NCBI GenBank assembly: GCA_021209875.1
Contig: JAGYVD010000005.1
Span: 868,001-932,000 of the forward strand
Length of the DNA stretch: 64,000 nt
From: Rosellinia necatrix
Taxonomy: Eukaryota; Ascomycota; Sordariomycetes; Xylariales; Xylariaceae
Direction: 5' to 3'
The position numbers and the translations under genes are program-made. Shown piece after piece: positions 25,235-37,862 of the stretch (within the stretch, counting starts at the first letter, position 1; each line of letters opens with the position of its first letter). The notes under the pieces were generated by a model. It was not told the DNA's origin. It did not search any database and worked only from the letters and a program-made list of their open reading frames with translations.

Positions 25235-25543
25235 CGCCCGCGGCCTGGACCTCGACTTCCTCGCCGGAGCATTGGTCCTTTCCTCATCTTCCTTTTTCCT
25301 TGTGGTCTTTACGATTTACGAATCCGGGGTGCCTCCTCCCGTTCACCATAGAGCTATAGAATCCGTCTGTTCAACACACGAGGGTCTCACAACAAACAAA
25401 GCCTTCACCACCGTCCTCGAGCCTGTTATTCAACTTCCACATTCTTTAGCGACCTCTGTATATACCCTCGACGCCTTCCCCCTCATCCCCCCTCCCTTAC
25501 CACGCACATAAAATACACCTGTTCAGCGGAATACTAAGTCGAA

Positions 25544-28500
25544 ATGGCCATGTCACAACAAGAAATCGAGTCCATCCTCGCCAAGGATGGTCCGATGCCC
25601 ATCGCCATTGTGGGTGTTTCGGGTAGATTTCCGGGAGATGCGACAACCCCAGACAAACTTTGGGATATGGTCTCCCAGGCGCGGAGTGCGTTGACCGACG
25701 TACCGAAGGATCGTTATAACATCGACGGATTCTACCACCCCAGTGCCGAGCACCAGGGCACAACGAGCACCCGGAAAGGCCACTTCATCTCATCCGATGT
25801 TGGCCTTTTCGACGCTCCATTCTTCAAGATCTCTGCCCAGGAGGCCCATGCCATGGACCCCCAGCAGAGACTTGCTCTCGAACTCTCATACGAAGCTTTA
25901 GAATCAGGTAAGACGGGATGCTCTGCCGGCATGTGAGGGGCCGAAACGGACTAACGAATGAATGCGTAGCCGGCTTGACAATGACCGACGTTGCTAAGGC
26001 CAAGATGGGATGTTACCTGGGCACCTGTGTTAGGGACTACGCCGCCATCCGTGCCATTGACCCTGATGATTACCCGTATGTACCTGCGCTCGGCGGCGAA
26101 GCGAAATTAACTAACACTCCGGTAGTCGTTACGAGGCAAATGGATCTATGGGTACTGCCATGGTGTCTAATCGTATTTCCTGGTACTTCGATCTGAAGGG
26201 ACCTAGCTTGACGCTTGATACCGCATGCTCGTCCTCTCTTGTTTGCTTGCATCTAGCCATGCAGAGCATCCGCACTGGGGAGTCTAATATGGTATGCTTG
26301 GGCGAGATCCAGTGTGCATGCATGTAATTCAATGCTGACCTTGACAATAGGCTCTCGTTGGTGCCACTAATCTGATCCTGGCACCACACACTTCCAACCA
26401 TCTTAGCACTTTGTCGTTCTTGTCCAAGGACGGCAAGTCGCAATCGTTCGACCACAAGGCCAACGGATACTCTCGTGGCGAGGGTGTTTCGTTTATCGTC
26501 GTCAAGTCTTTGGTCGATGCTCTACGAGATGGTGACTGCATTCGTGCGGTCGTCCGAGGCACCTCGGTGACCCACGATGGTCGAACCCCCGGTATCAACC
26601 TGCCCTCTGCCGAGTCGCAGGAGGACCTGATCCGGGCCGCGTACGCTAACGCGAACTTGACGCCGGAGGAGACAACATACTTCGAGGCACACGGCCCCGG
26701 TACACCCGCCGGTGACCCGCTGGAGACTTCTGCTATTTCCAAGGTCTTTACCAAGTACCACTCTCCGGAGTTTCCTCTTTACGTCGGATCAGTCAAATCC
26801 AACATCGGCCACTTGGAAGCCGGAGCTGGTATTGCTGGTCTTACCAAGGCGATTTACGCTCTTGAGAAGGGCCAAATCCCCCCCAACATTTGGTTCGAGA
26901 GAGCCAACCCCAAGATTTTGCTTAAGGAATGGAACCTTTCCGTTCCTACTGAGCTTCTTCCTTGGCCCACTAATGGTTTGCGACGTGCCAGTATCAACTC
27001 CTTCGGATACGGTGGTACTAATGCTCATTGTATTATTGATGACGCTTACCATTATCTCACTAGCCGTGGCCTCATTGGGCGACACAATACTGCACCTGTC
27101 GTCCCGCGACCCGCCGCCCTCCTATCCCCCGAAGCTGAGATCCCTCTTTCGATGGCGTCCTCGGCTTTCGCTACTAGCGTTCTGAACTCCGAGGTTGTCA
27201 GCACCGAAGGCACTACCACGCCAGACTCTGAGGTCGATGTTGCGGAGGATTTGGGAGTTATTTCGTCCACACCTCAGCTTCTCGTCTGGTCGCACCACGA
27301 GCAGAATGGTATTTCTAGGACCGCCAAGGACCTACAGGCCTACCTGAGCGAGGGAGATGTCCTTGCTACCGAGGCTCCCACCCACCTCAAGAGTTTGGCC
27401 TATACTCTATCAGCACGCCGAACCCGACACCCTTGGGCCTCGTTCGTGGTCGCTTCGGATCTCGAGGAGGCTGTGAAGGAGCTTGGCACCCCGGCTAAAC
27501 ATCTACGCCCCTCCGATAATCTCGCCTCGGTGTGGATTTTCACTGGTCAAGGTGCCCAGTGGTTTGGTATGGGCCGGGAGCTTCTAGCTTATCGTACCTA
27601 CCGAACCCGTATCGAAGAAGCTGCTGCTCACCTCAAGTCTATCGGCTGTGAGTGGGATCTAGTTGAGGAGCTTGGAAAGGGCCAAAACGACTCGCGAATC
27701 AACGAGCCTCAGGTCAGTCAGCCAGCTTGCACTGCTGTTCAGGTTGCTCTTGTCGACCTGTTGAAGGAGTGGGGTGCGTCTCCTGACTTCACCGTCGGCC
27801 ACTCGAGCGGTGAAATTGCCGCTGCCTATGCAAAGGGTGCACTTTCTCGTGAGGCTGCATGGACTGTTTCCTACCACCGTGGTCGTCTATCGGCCAGCCT
27901 AAACATCACTGGTGCCATGTTGGCGGTCGCCCTTGGGGAGGAAAGCGTTCAGCCTTTCATTGACCAATGCACTTCTGACCCCAAGCCGGTCGTTGCTTGC
28001 GTGAACAGCCCCGAAAGCGTGACTCTTTCTGGCAGCGTGGAGGGCATCGATGAGGTTCTCAACATTATCGGAAGCCAAGCCTGGGCTAGGAAGCTCCTGG
28101 TCAAGACCCCTTACCACAGCCCGTTCATGCAGAAACTGGCTGAGCCTTACTATGAGTCCATGAAGGGCATTACTGGCGGTGAAGCCACGTCTACTCGGAT
28201 GTTCTCCTCCGTTACTGGTAAAGAGACTGACGATGCTAGCCTTCTAAACCCCCAATACTGGGTTGACAACATGGTTAACTGCGTCCGTTTCGGCCCCGCC
28301 TTGGCTGGGATTATGAACGAACCTACCGTTTCTGGCAAGCCTATTGTCTTGATGGAAGTTGGACCCCATGGTGCTCTTCAGGGACCCGTCAAGCAGATCA
28401 TCAAGGCCCAGCCGGCTCAACCTTCCGAGTTGAACCTGTTTAGCTTATTGATGCGCAAGGAAGATGCTATTCGAACCACTCTGAAGGGTGTTGGTATTCT

Positions 28501-31500
28501 TTTCCAGAAGGGCCTGCCTATTGACGTCAGCAAGGCAAATCACCTCGACTCGAAGCAGGAGTCCCCTAACTTCCTTGTCGACTTGCCACCTTTCTCCTGG
28601 AACCACAATACGCGATTCTGGTATGAGACTGCATTGTCCTATGCCTACAAGAACCGGAGCGAGCCTAAGCACGACATTCTTGGCTCACGCGATATATTCT
28701 CTGGTGATGCTGAGCCCGCTTGGCGCAATTACCTCCGTACTTCTGAAATTCCTTGGGCCCGACATCATGGCGTACAGGATATCTTCCTTTTCTCTGCTGC
28801 TGGCTTCTTAACCATGGTTGCCGAAGCCATGCGCCAAATTGCCGAGCCCGGCAAGGTTATCGAGGGTATTCAGTTCCGAGACGTTTTCCCTGGCGCACCC
28901 ATTATTCTCACCGACAACGAGGATCAGCCCGTTGAGACGAAGCTCCAGCTTCGTAACTGGCGTGTTGCCTCGCGGTCGCTAACTACCTACTGGAAAGAGT
29001 TTACCATCACTAGCCGTACCCGTGATGGCACTTGGACCCAGCACAGCACTGGTCTCGTCTCGCTGAAGTACGCAGCTGACAACCACGCATCCAGTTTTGC
29101 TGATGAGCAGGCCGCCAACAATGAGGTTTACAAGAACGAGTATGCTCGCATCCAGGGCACTCCATTGGCTTCCCACACCGGCGATGAGTTCTACGCCAAG
29201 TTTGAGAAGCTTGGTATGCGCTGGGGTGAGACATTCAAGACGCTTAAGGAGTCTCGCTCTGCTGGTAATGCTGTCGTTGCGACTTTGCAGGTCCCTGATA
29301 CTCAATCTTGGATGCCTGCTCATGTTGAGTCTTCCTATGTCATCCATCCTGCTACCCTTGATGGTATCTTCCACATCCTTTTGGCCGCTGAAGGTGTTGA
29401 GAAAATCACCGTTCCCAAGTATATCGAGCGTATTTACATCTCTGCCAAGCTCCCAACCGAGGCTGGTGCGAAGCTTCAAGGTTATGCCGAGATCAAGGAG
29501 AAATGGGCTGATGGTACAAACGGAACCGTTGTGCTCTCTGATGAGAAGTGGGCTGAACCCCTACTTATCTTCGAGGGCTTGAAATCGACCGACTATAACT
29601 CCGGGTCGAATGATGATGAGAAGGACGAGTCTAAAATCAAGGCTGTTCGTAAACTGGGCGCCTACTCGACTTGGCACGTTGATGTTGAGAACTCCCCCGA
29701 GACCCTGAGGGAGATCTTGACCGATGCTGTCAATAAAGCTCCCCAAGTGCCATATACGGAGGTTTACGATCTCGAGTGGTGTGCGTATATTGTGTGCAAG
29801 AGAATGGCCCAACGCTTCACTGACGATGATGCCACGCGCATGGCTCCCCACCATCTGATCTTCTATAACTACATGAAGAACCAGGTCAAGCTGGCCAGCG
29901 AGAGCAAGCTGCCTTGCCAGACCCCTGAGTGGCTATCATGCAGCAAGGAGACCGAAGACGAGGTTCTTTCTCGTGCCGCGGCTACCAGCCTAGAGGGCAA
30001 GATGATGGTCCGTATCAGCGACAACATTGAGAGCGTTCTGCTGGGCGAGATCGAGCCTTGGGAGCTCATGAACCACGACAACGCTCTTAACGAAATGTAC
30101 CGCTACGGTCTTTCTGATGAGCGCACTCCTGCCGTCCAATGCGAATACATCAAACGCCTGGCTGCCAAGAGGCCCCTCCGTATCCTGGAGATTGGTGCCG
30201 GTACTGGTTCGGCCACTAGCCGTATCTTTGCCGCTCTGGGCGAGAACATTGCTGGCAAGCTAACAAAGTATACCTACACTGATATCTCTGGTTCTTTCTT
30301 CGCTGAAGCTGCCGAGGAGTTCAAGGAATACCGCTCTTTGATGGACTTCAAGGTCCTGAACGTTGAGAACGAGCCTGCTCAACAGGGTTTTGAGGAAGGC
30401 ACTTACGATATTGTCGTTGCCTTCCAGGTTCTGCACGCTACCTCGAAGATTAGCACCACCCTGGCCAACGCTCGCAGACTCTTGAAGCCCGGTGGTAAGC
30501 TGATTGTCACTGAATTGACTAGCAAGATTGGTCGCCGTTCTGCTGTCTTCGGTTTGCTCGCTGGTTGGTGGCTTGGTGAAGATGACGACCGACACTGGGG
30601 CCCTGAGCTCTCCGAGGAAGGTTGGGACGAGCGCCTTAAGGCTGTCGGTTTCACTGGTGCTGATCTATGCTTCCGCGACCGTGATGACGTCGGTTGGTCA
30701 TCTTCGCTGGTGGCCTCTACTAACCCTATCGAGCCCGAGATTTCTCCTCTTAACAATGTTACTATCATCACTGGCCCCGACGAGTCGGCTGGGGCGAGGG
30801 GTCTCACTGAAGAGCTGACCAAGAAGCTCACTGCCCAGGGCGCTACAGTTGACAAGAAGACCCTCACCGAGGCTGCCGAGGCCGATTTGACTAAGAATCG
30901 TATCATTGTCACAGCTGAGGTTGAGAACTCGGTGTTGACCGCTATGGACGACGTGCAGTACACTGCTGTCAAGAATATCTTCCTCCGATCTGATGGGACT
31001 CTCTGGCTCACCCAGGGTGGTGCTACCATTGATACTCGACGGCCCGCCCTTAACATGATCACGGGTCTTGCCCGCACCGTTCGCGGCGAGGCTCCTGAGA
31101 TCCGCCTTGCTACCCTCGATCTCGACCCTGATGTTGCGCTTGATGACCCCTCCACCACCAACACTGTCCTCAAGACGCTCACTATCCAAGGCGATGCTGC
31201 CAATATCGAGCACGAGTTTGCTGCTCGCAATGGTGCCATCCATATCCTCCGTCTTGGCACTGATGAGAACCTCAGCACACTACTCAAGCCCGATGAAGAT
31301 AACGAAAATGCCATTACTCAGCAACCTCTTAAGCAAGCCGGCCGTGCTCTCAAACTCGACATTAAGGCCACTGGTGAGCTTGATAGCTTCTTTTTCAACG
31401 ACGATGCCGAGCACGGAAAGACCCTCGGTGATTCAGAGGTTGAGATCGAGGTCAAGGCTGTTGGCCTCGACCAGTTTGACATGGTTGTTGCGGTTGGTCA

Positions 31501-33560
31501 AATCTGGGACGTTAACCTCGGCGTTGAGTGCTCTGGTGTTGTCACACGTGTTGGCAAGGACGTTGCTGAGTATGCTGTGGGTGATCGTGTCCTCACTGTT
31601 GCCAACGGCTGGTATAGGACCTATGTCCGTAACAGCCAGGAGAACTTCCAGAAGCTGCCCGAATCCATGTCCTTCGAGGAGGGTGCTTCCATGATGATCT
31701 CATACGGTACTGCGGCTTACAGTGTCTACAATGCCGCCCGCCTTGAGGCAGGTGAGACGATCTTAATCCACTCTGCTGCCGATGCCCTTGGTCAGGGTGC
31801 GATCCAGATGGCCCAGCACATTGGCGCTGAAGTTCTCGTCACCGTCTCCTCCGAGACTGAGAAGAACCTACTTAAGGAGAAGTATGCTATCCCTGATGAC
31901 CACATCTTCAGCAACAAGGATGCCGGCTTCGTCCAGGGGATCAAGCGTATCACCAAGGGCGAAGGTGTGCAGGTCGTCATTAACTCGCTCACCGGTGAGT
32001 TGCTGCGCCAGACCTGGCACTGCATTGCACCATTTGGCCGTTTTATCGAGCTGGGCGTTAAGGACATTAAGTCTAACACTGGTCTCGACATGGTGCCGTT
32101 CCTGAACAACGCCACATTCTCCGGTGTCAACATTCTACAAATGTACCGCACCAACACGCGCGTCTTCAGCAAACTTATGGCAGATGTCATGAAGTTTTAT
32201 GCCGAGGGTGTGTTCAAGCTTGTGCCCCTCAACATCAAGAAGTTTTCGGAGATTGCCGATGCCTTCCGAATTCTGCAGTCACGCCGCTCTCTCGGCAAGG
32301 TTGTGCTCCAGGTCGATGACAAGGATATCGTCCCCGTTACTCGTGGCAAGAAGACCGAGCTCAAGCTAGACCCTAATGCTACCTATCTCCTCCCTGGAGG
32401 TACTGGTGGTCTCGGTCGCCCCATGCTTAACTGGATGGCCGACAAGGGCGCGAAGTACTTTGCTCTCACTTCCCGCTCCGGCGCTAAGAACCCCGAGGTT
32501 CAAGCCCTTATCGCTGACCTCGAAACCAAGGGTGTTAAGACCCGTGTCTTTGCCACCGACATTGGTGATGAGGCTGAGTGTGCCAAGGTGCTCGATGAGC
32601 TAGCCAAGAGCGACTTCCCGCCCATCAAGGGTACCGTCGTTCTCGCCATGAATGTCAAGGTAAGCTATTCCCTACAACGTTCTTAAATTTGTTGATCTGT
32701 TTACTAACTTTTAAACTCAGGATTCCATGTTTGAGACGATGCCCCTAGACGCTTGGAACGGCGCCATTCGCCCCAAGTACTTTGTCACCACCAACCTACA
32801 CAACCAGCTGCCCAAGGATCTTGACTTCTTCATCACCATCTCCTCCGCTGCTGGTCAGATCGGTTCCATCGCCCAGAGTAACTACAATGCCGGTAACGTC
32901 TACCAGGACGCCATCATGCACCACCGCCGCACCCTGGGTCTGACTGGTACCTCTATTGATCTGGGTTGGATGGGCGACATCGGTTTCGTGTCAGAGCAGG
33001 GAAAGGTGCCAGAGATCGTGGCCTGCGGTGCGCCGCAGATCGGATCTGCTCAGCTATGGGCAATCCTTGAGGAGGCGATGGCGGGCGAGGTCCGCAACCA
33101 GCCTATCTTGGGTCTGGCAAGCGGTGGTCTAGTCAAGGCGAACGGCTTTGACGAGCCTTACTGGTTCGCCGATGCCCGCTTCGGACCGCTCCGTGCCTTC
33201 GACTCGGCCACACAGAGCGCCAAACCCAACAAGAGCAACAGCGGAGCCGTTGATTTCGCAGCCGCCATCGGGGCAGCCAAGACAGCGGCCGATGCCACTA
33301 AGGTCGTCTGCCAGGGTCTTATGGTCAAGCTCGCCAAGGGTCTCATGATGGAGCTCGAGGATCTTGACCCGGCCCGCCCGATCAACACCTACGGTGTCGA
33401 CTCGCTCATCGCCGTTGACATCCGCGCCTGGGCCCTCAAAGATCTCCAGAGCGTCGTCCACGTGTCGGAGATCCTCAAGAACCAGCCCATGATCGATCTC
33501 GCACAGCATATCGCTTCTAAGTCGAAGTTCCTGCCCGCTGCTCTCCAGCCTAAGGCTTAA
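25544..33560 (+). CDS. Highly reducing type I polyketide synthase (KS-AT-DH-MT-ER-KR-ACP)
   Basis: Exons 25544-25907, 25970-26075, 26126-26291, 26351-32659 and 32721-33560 give 2594 aa. This iterative synthase would build a reduced, C-methylated polyketide. Domains: KS about 15-430 (DTACSSS Cys191, His326, NIGHLE His366); AT about 540-860 (GHSSGE, Ser697); DH about 940-1250 (His1018, Asp1216); C-methyltransferase (LEIGAGTG from 1491); ER about 1830-2150; KR about 2190-2420 (PGGTGGLGR; Tyr2370); ACP ([11 protein letters not shown], Ser2543). No thioesterase or release domain follows the ACP. Several motifs are unusual: EAHGPGT instead of EAHGTGT in KS; the DH motif HxxxGxxxxP reads [10 protein letters not shown]; the ER glycine loop reads SAADALGQG. 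Loading and condensation residues are all present. No tailoring enzyme lies beside it, so the product cannot be predicted. Confidence 0.95.
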
Positions 33561-35177
33561 AACAAACACAAACACATAGAATGGAAACCATCGGGGCTGT
33601 ATATAACCAAAGGAAAGATGTTTGTACATGAGACTAATATTTGGATTTAATATTTTGGATTATCGTTGCGTGTAGGAGTTACGGGGATAGGTTGGCGGAT
33701 TGGATAGATCTTTCCTTTGTTATACTACATCATGAGCGTTAGATAGCGATGAATTTACGACAAGACCACAGTTCAAACAAAAAAACTTCCACCTTCGCTT
33801 TAGACGTGATAGCACTAAATCATTGCCTTAGAACTCCAAAGATTGAAAGAGTTCTTGACTAGTATGGGTCTATTGTCACAACGCGGGATATGTCCCAGAA
33901 AATTGTATAGTGATATGGTTATCGACAGTCTCAATGCTAATGCGGTATGCAGTATCATACATCAGAGTAGCTACCAAACAGGGCTCTTGCGTACTAGATG
34001 AGCTTTTTTGAGTGTCAATAACTTGAAAGATTTGACCTACACGTCACTGGCCTTGGCCGAATCTGGACGCCAAAAAGCTTGTCGCAATAACCAGGGCAGA
34101 GCATGCAGCGCAATCTACTGCAATCTACAGTAGCGCTCCCTAACACATGTTTACCGAGGCCGCAAAAGGAATTTACCAGTGCTGCACATCGACTGCACAT
34201 ATACGAAGCGACTACACGAATGCAAGACCCTATGATACGACTTGGAACTACACCTGGGCACATTGGTGGGCAACGAAGCGATGCGATGCGACGCGACGCG
34301 ATGCAACGCAACATAACACCATGGTATGGCACGATAAAAATAAAAAAAATAGAGAGTAAAAAAAATTCAATCAATCAATGTAACGACCGGCGGTAAGAGG
34401 CAGAGATCATCATAACCATAAAAAGCTCTCACTTGCTTCCATAATCGGCGTTGAAATGGATTACTCTAGAGCACAAGATAGAGGAAGACTCGACTGCAAC
34501 GAGAGATCCGGCGCGAAGGCCGGATTCCTCGTTCAAGCTCACCTACAATAAAATGTGCCCGTGTACAATTTGTTGATGGAAGAAGAGAGGAAGCAAAACT
34601 AGAAGACTTGGAGGGAAAATTGAGGCCTGTTAAATGTGCTTGTGGAGCATGGGCTAGCCCCACATCTATACTACTAGCCTTCTAGTGGGAGGTGATGTGG
34701 TCCGAGCTCGAGGGGGAGTGGAAGAGGGGGGGGTGGAATTACAAGTATATACATACCTAGGTATGTTTATACTACACTAGTTACATACTGCACTAGTTAC
34801 ATAACTATGTAATATGTACATACGCACACCTTTGAAAAATAAAGTGGGTTGGGCCTGGAGCTATGGCCAATGACGAGACTGGTGAAATAATCACCCGTTT
34901 AAGTGAATAACCGACCAATGGCCAATGCTGTGTAGCTAATCCACCTGAGTGATCCCCATCCAATCCCATGCGGCAATCCGATCCGACCCTCTCTCCAACT
35001 AAGCAGTTGAGCAAGTCCATCTGCAAAAGACGTCCAGACGTCAAACACACACAACACCCGACCCGAGAGCTGGTCCCCCCTTCCCTCTCCCCTCTCCCTT
35101 TCCCCCCCATCAACCAATTGACTCCGCCGTCCCGTCCCCTCTCCCCTCTACCTCATATTCCGTCGGGGGACGACACG
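33561..35177. other. Intergenic region PKS / complex I subunit
   Basis: No gene is recognised in 1.6 kb. The first part is the PKS 3' flank. A GCGAT-type pentanucleotide run lies at about 34277-34310, and C/T-rich sequence at about 35070-35160 is likely the leader of the complex I gene. Confidence 0.5.
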
Positions 35178-37862
35178 ATGTTTCGACAGACTCTGGCCCG
35201 TTCGGCTTGGCGGACGCCCCGGCAGGCCGCCGTTAAGGCCTCGAGAGCCTTTTCCGCCTCCCCCCGACGCCCGGCCGAGGTCGAGCTCACAGTTGGTCAG
35301 TCATAGCATGTCTGGGAGGCGCGGAGGTGTTGGCCTTGGGGAGTGCTTTTGCTAATTGGGCGTATATAGACGGGAAGAAGGTGTCGATCGAAGGTACGAG
35401 CACATCACGGCAATCGCCGAATCACTGCCGCTCTGCCGAATCATTGCTGCTCTGCTGAACCACTGCTGCTCTGCTGAGGCACATCGACGAAAGGAGGCCA
35501 GCCACTAACTGCGCAACAGCCGGGTCGGCGTTAATCCAAGCTTGCGAGAAGGCAGGCGTCACGATTCCCAGGTCAGCAGGTCCTTCAAGGAGCATCTTCC
35601 GTCGTGGTCGGAGACAGACAATGCTGACGTGATTGCTTCCCAGATATTGTTACCATGAGTATGCATATTATTATTATTATTATTATTACAGTCTCTTTTC
35701 GAACTCAAATTCAACCTCGCCCCCTCCCGTCCCCTCCCGTCCCCTCCAGGTTGCTAACCATGTCGCCTAGGAAATTAATGATCGCCGGTAACTGCCGTAT
35801 GTGCCTCGTCGAAGTCGAACGCGCCCCGAAACCCGTCGCCTCATGCGCCTGGCCGGTGCAGCCCGGCATGGTGGTGAAGACAAACTCCCCGCTCGCACAT
35901 AAGGCCAGAGAAGGAGTCATGGAGTTCTTGCTGGCAAACCACCCTCTCGACTGCCCCATCTGCGACCAGGGCGGCGAGTGCGATCTCCAGGACCAGTCGA
36001 TGCGGTATGGTGGCGACAGAGGCCGCTTCCACGAAATCGGGGGCAAGCGAGCCGTGGAGGATAAGAATATTGGGCCTCTGATCAAGACCTCGATGAACCG
36101 GTGCATCCACTGCACGCGGTGTATCCGATTCGCGAACGACGTCGCCGGTGCCCCCGAAATGGGGTCCTTCGGCCGTGGCAATGATATTCAGATCGGAACC
36201 TACCTCGAACAGAATCTCGATTCCGAAATGTCCGGTAACGTCATCGACCTTTGCCCTGTCGGCGCTCTCACATCAAAACCGTACGCCTTCCGAGCCCGTC
36301 CATGGGAGCTTAAGAAGACCGAGTCCGTTGATGTGCTGGATGGACTGGGGTCTTCTATCCGTGTCGACAGCCGCGGTCTCGAGGTTTTGCGCGTCCAGCC
36401 CCGTCTAAACGACGAAGTGAACGAGGAGTGGATCAACGACAAGACCCGGTTCGCCTGTGATGGTCTGAAGACGCAGCGCCTCACCATGCCTCTGGTTCGG
36501 AGAGATAACAAATTCGAGCCCGCCACATGGGAACAGGCTCTAACCGAGATCGGCGGTGCATACCAGCACCTTGCCCCCAAGCCAAACGAATTCAAGGTCA
36601 TCGCTGGTGAGCTGACAGAGGTCGAGTCTCTGGTAGCCATGAAGGACCTCGCCAACAAGCTCGGCCACGACAACCTCGCCCTTGATATGCCCTCTGGAAG
36701 CCAGCCTATTGCACACGGCGTTGACGTTCGTTCCAACTACCTCTTCAACTCTAAGATTTGGGGCGTGGAGAATGTCGACTGTTTGCTCCTCGTTGGCACC
36801 AACACGAGACACGAAGCTGCTGGCCTGAACGCCCGTATCCGGAAGCAGTGGCTGCGGTCGGACTTGGAGATTGGCGTTGTTGGCGAGACGTGGGACTCAA
36901 CCTTCGAGTTTGAGCACCTCGGTACCGATCTCGCTGCCCTGAAGAAGGCTCTCGCCGGCCCCTTTGGGAAGAAGCTCCAGGCAGCCAAGAAGCCTATGAT
37001 TGTGGTGGGCTCTGGTGTCACGGATCACCCCGATGCTAAGGCTTTCTATGAGCTCATCGGAACTTTCACCGAGAAGAACGCTGCCAACTTCTTGACCGAA
37101 GAGCATAACGGCTTCAACATCCTACAAAGGGCAGCTTCAAGAGCCGGCGCTTTCGAGGTCGGCTTCACGACGCCTTCGCCTGCTGTTGCAGAAACCAAGC
37201 CCAAATTCATCTGGCTGCTGGGGGCTGACGAGTTTGCTGATGCCGATATCCCCAAAGATGCCTTCGTTGTCTACCAGGGCCACCATGGTGACCGGGGAGC
37301 TCAGATCGCGGATATTGTCCTCCCGGGAGCAGCGTACACAGAGAAGGCCGGTACATATGTCAACACCGAAGGACGTGTGCAAATGACCCGTGCCGCCACC
37401 TCGCTACCCGGCGCATCCCGCACAGACTGGAAGATTATCCGGGCCGTCAGTGAGTTCCTGGGCGCCCCCCTCCCGTACGATGATGTCGCCATGCTGCGGG
37501 ACAGAATGGTCGAGATCAGCCCCACACTTGCCGCCTACGATGTCGTCGAACCCATATCGCTGCAGCAGCTCAGCAAGGTGCAGCTAGTAGATCAGAACAA
37601 AGGCTCAAAGTCCACTGGCGAGCCCCTGAAGAAGGTTATCGATAATTTCTACTTCACAGATGTTATTTCAAGGAGGTAAGTTTGGGACTCGTTATTTCTC
37701 ACTCGATGAGGAGACCTTAGAACTCAGCTAACTATCTTGACTAGTTCACCGACAATGGCTCGTTGCTCGGCAGCTAAGGCGACTGGCAACCCAGATACGA
37801 ATCTGATGGCACCCGGCATGGGCGAGGATAAACCTATGGGGCAAGTTGCATATGGCGCGTAA
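35178..37862 (+). CDS. nuo78: NADH:ubiquinone oxidoreductase 78-kDa (75-kDa) subunit, mitochondrial
   Basis: Exons 35178-35295, 35370-35393, 35520-35571, 35644-35658, 35771-37675 and 37745-37862 give 743 aa. This is the largest Fe-S subunit (NDUFS1/NuoG) of complex I in the mitochondrial matrix arm. A basic presequence (MFRQTLARSAWRTPRQAA) precedes a 2Fe-2S ferredoxin domain assembled from tiny exons: ACEKAGVTIPRYCYHE, then AGNCRMCLVE and CAWPVQPGM. Next come HPLDCPICDQGGECDLQDQ and CIHCTRCIRF for the 4Fe-4S clusters, then the molybdopterin-oxidoreductase-like domain. The reconstructed length is what I recall for fungal homologues (about 744). Intron 2 holds three 19-bp repeats and intron 4 an (ATT)n run. 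Confidence 0.97.
35418..35474. repeat. 3 x 19-bp imperfect repeat within intron 2 of the complex I gene
   Basis: Units of the form CGAATCACTGCCGCTCTGC, with few mismatches, are wholly intronic. Confidence 0.75.

Larger units (their letters stand above)
14557..25543. other. 11-kb gene-poor region rich in simple repeats
   Basis: I find no reading frame here with domain motifs, coherent exons or codon structure; frames reach at most about 150 codons and mostly run through simple repeats. The base composition is mixed and not strongly A/T-rich, so it does not look like an RIP-mutated transposon graveyard, and no transposase or reverse transcriptase motif was seen. Listed separately are (TA)n, (CT)n, poly-A/T, CA-rich, trinucleotide, 8-bp and 10-bp arrays. 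The last 0.7 kb holds the likely PKS promoter. Confidence 0.5.

Noticed and set aside
14557..25543. RIP-mutated transposon
   Set aside because: The region is not A/T-rich overall, and no terminal repeats, transposase or reverse transcriptase motifs were seen.
30403..31314. 303-codon minus-strand frame within the PKS
   Set aside because: Antisense shadow of the methyltransferase-to-ER region; low complexity and no motifs.
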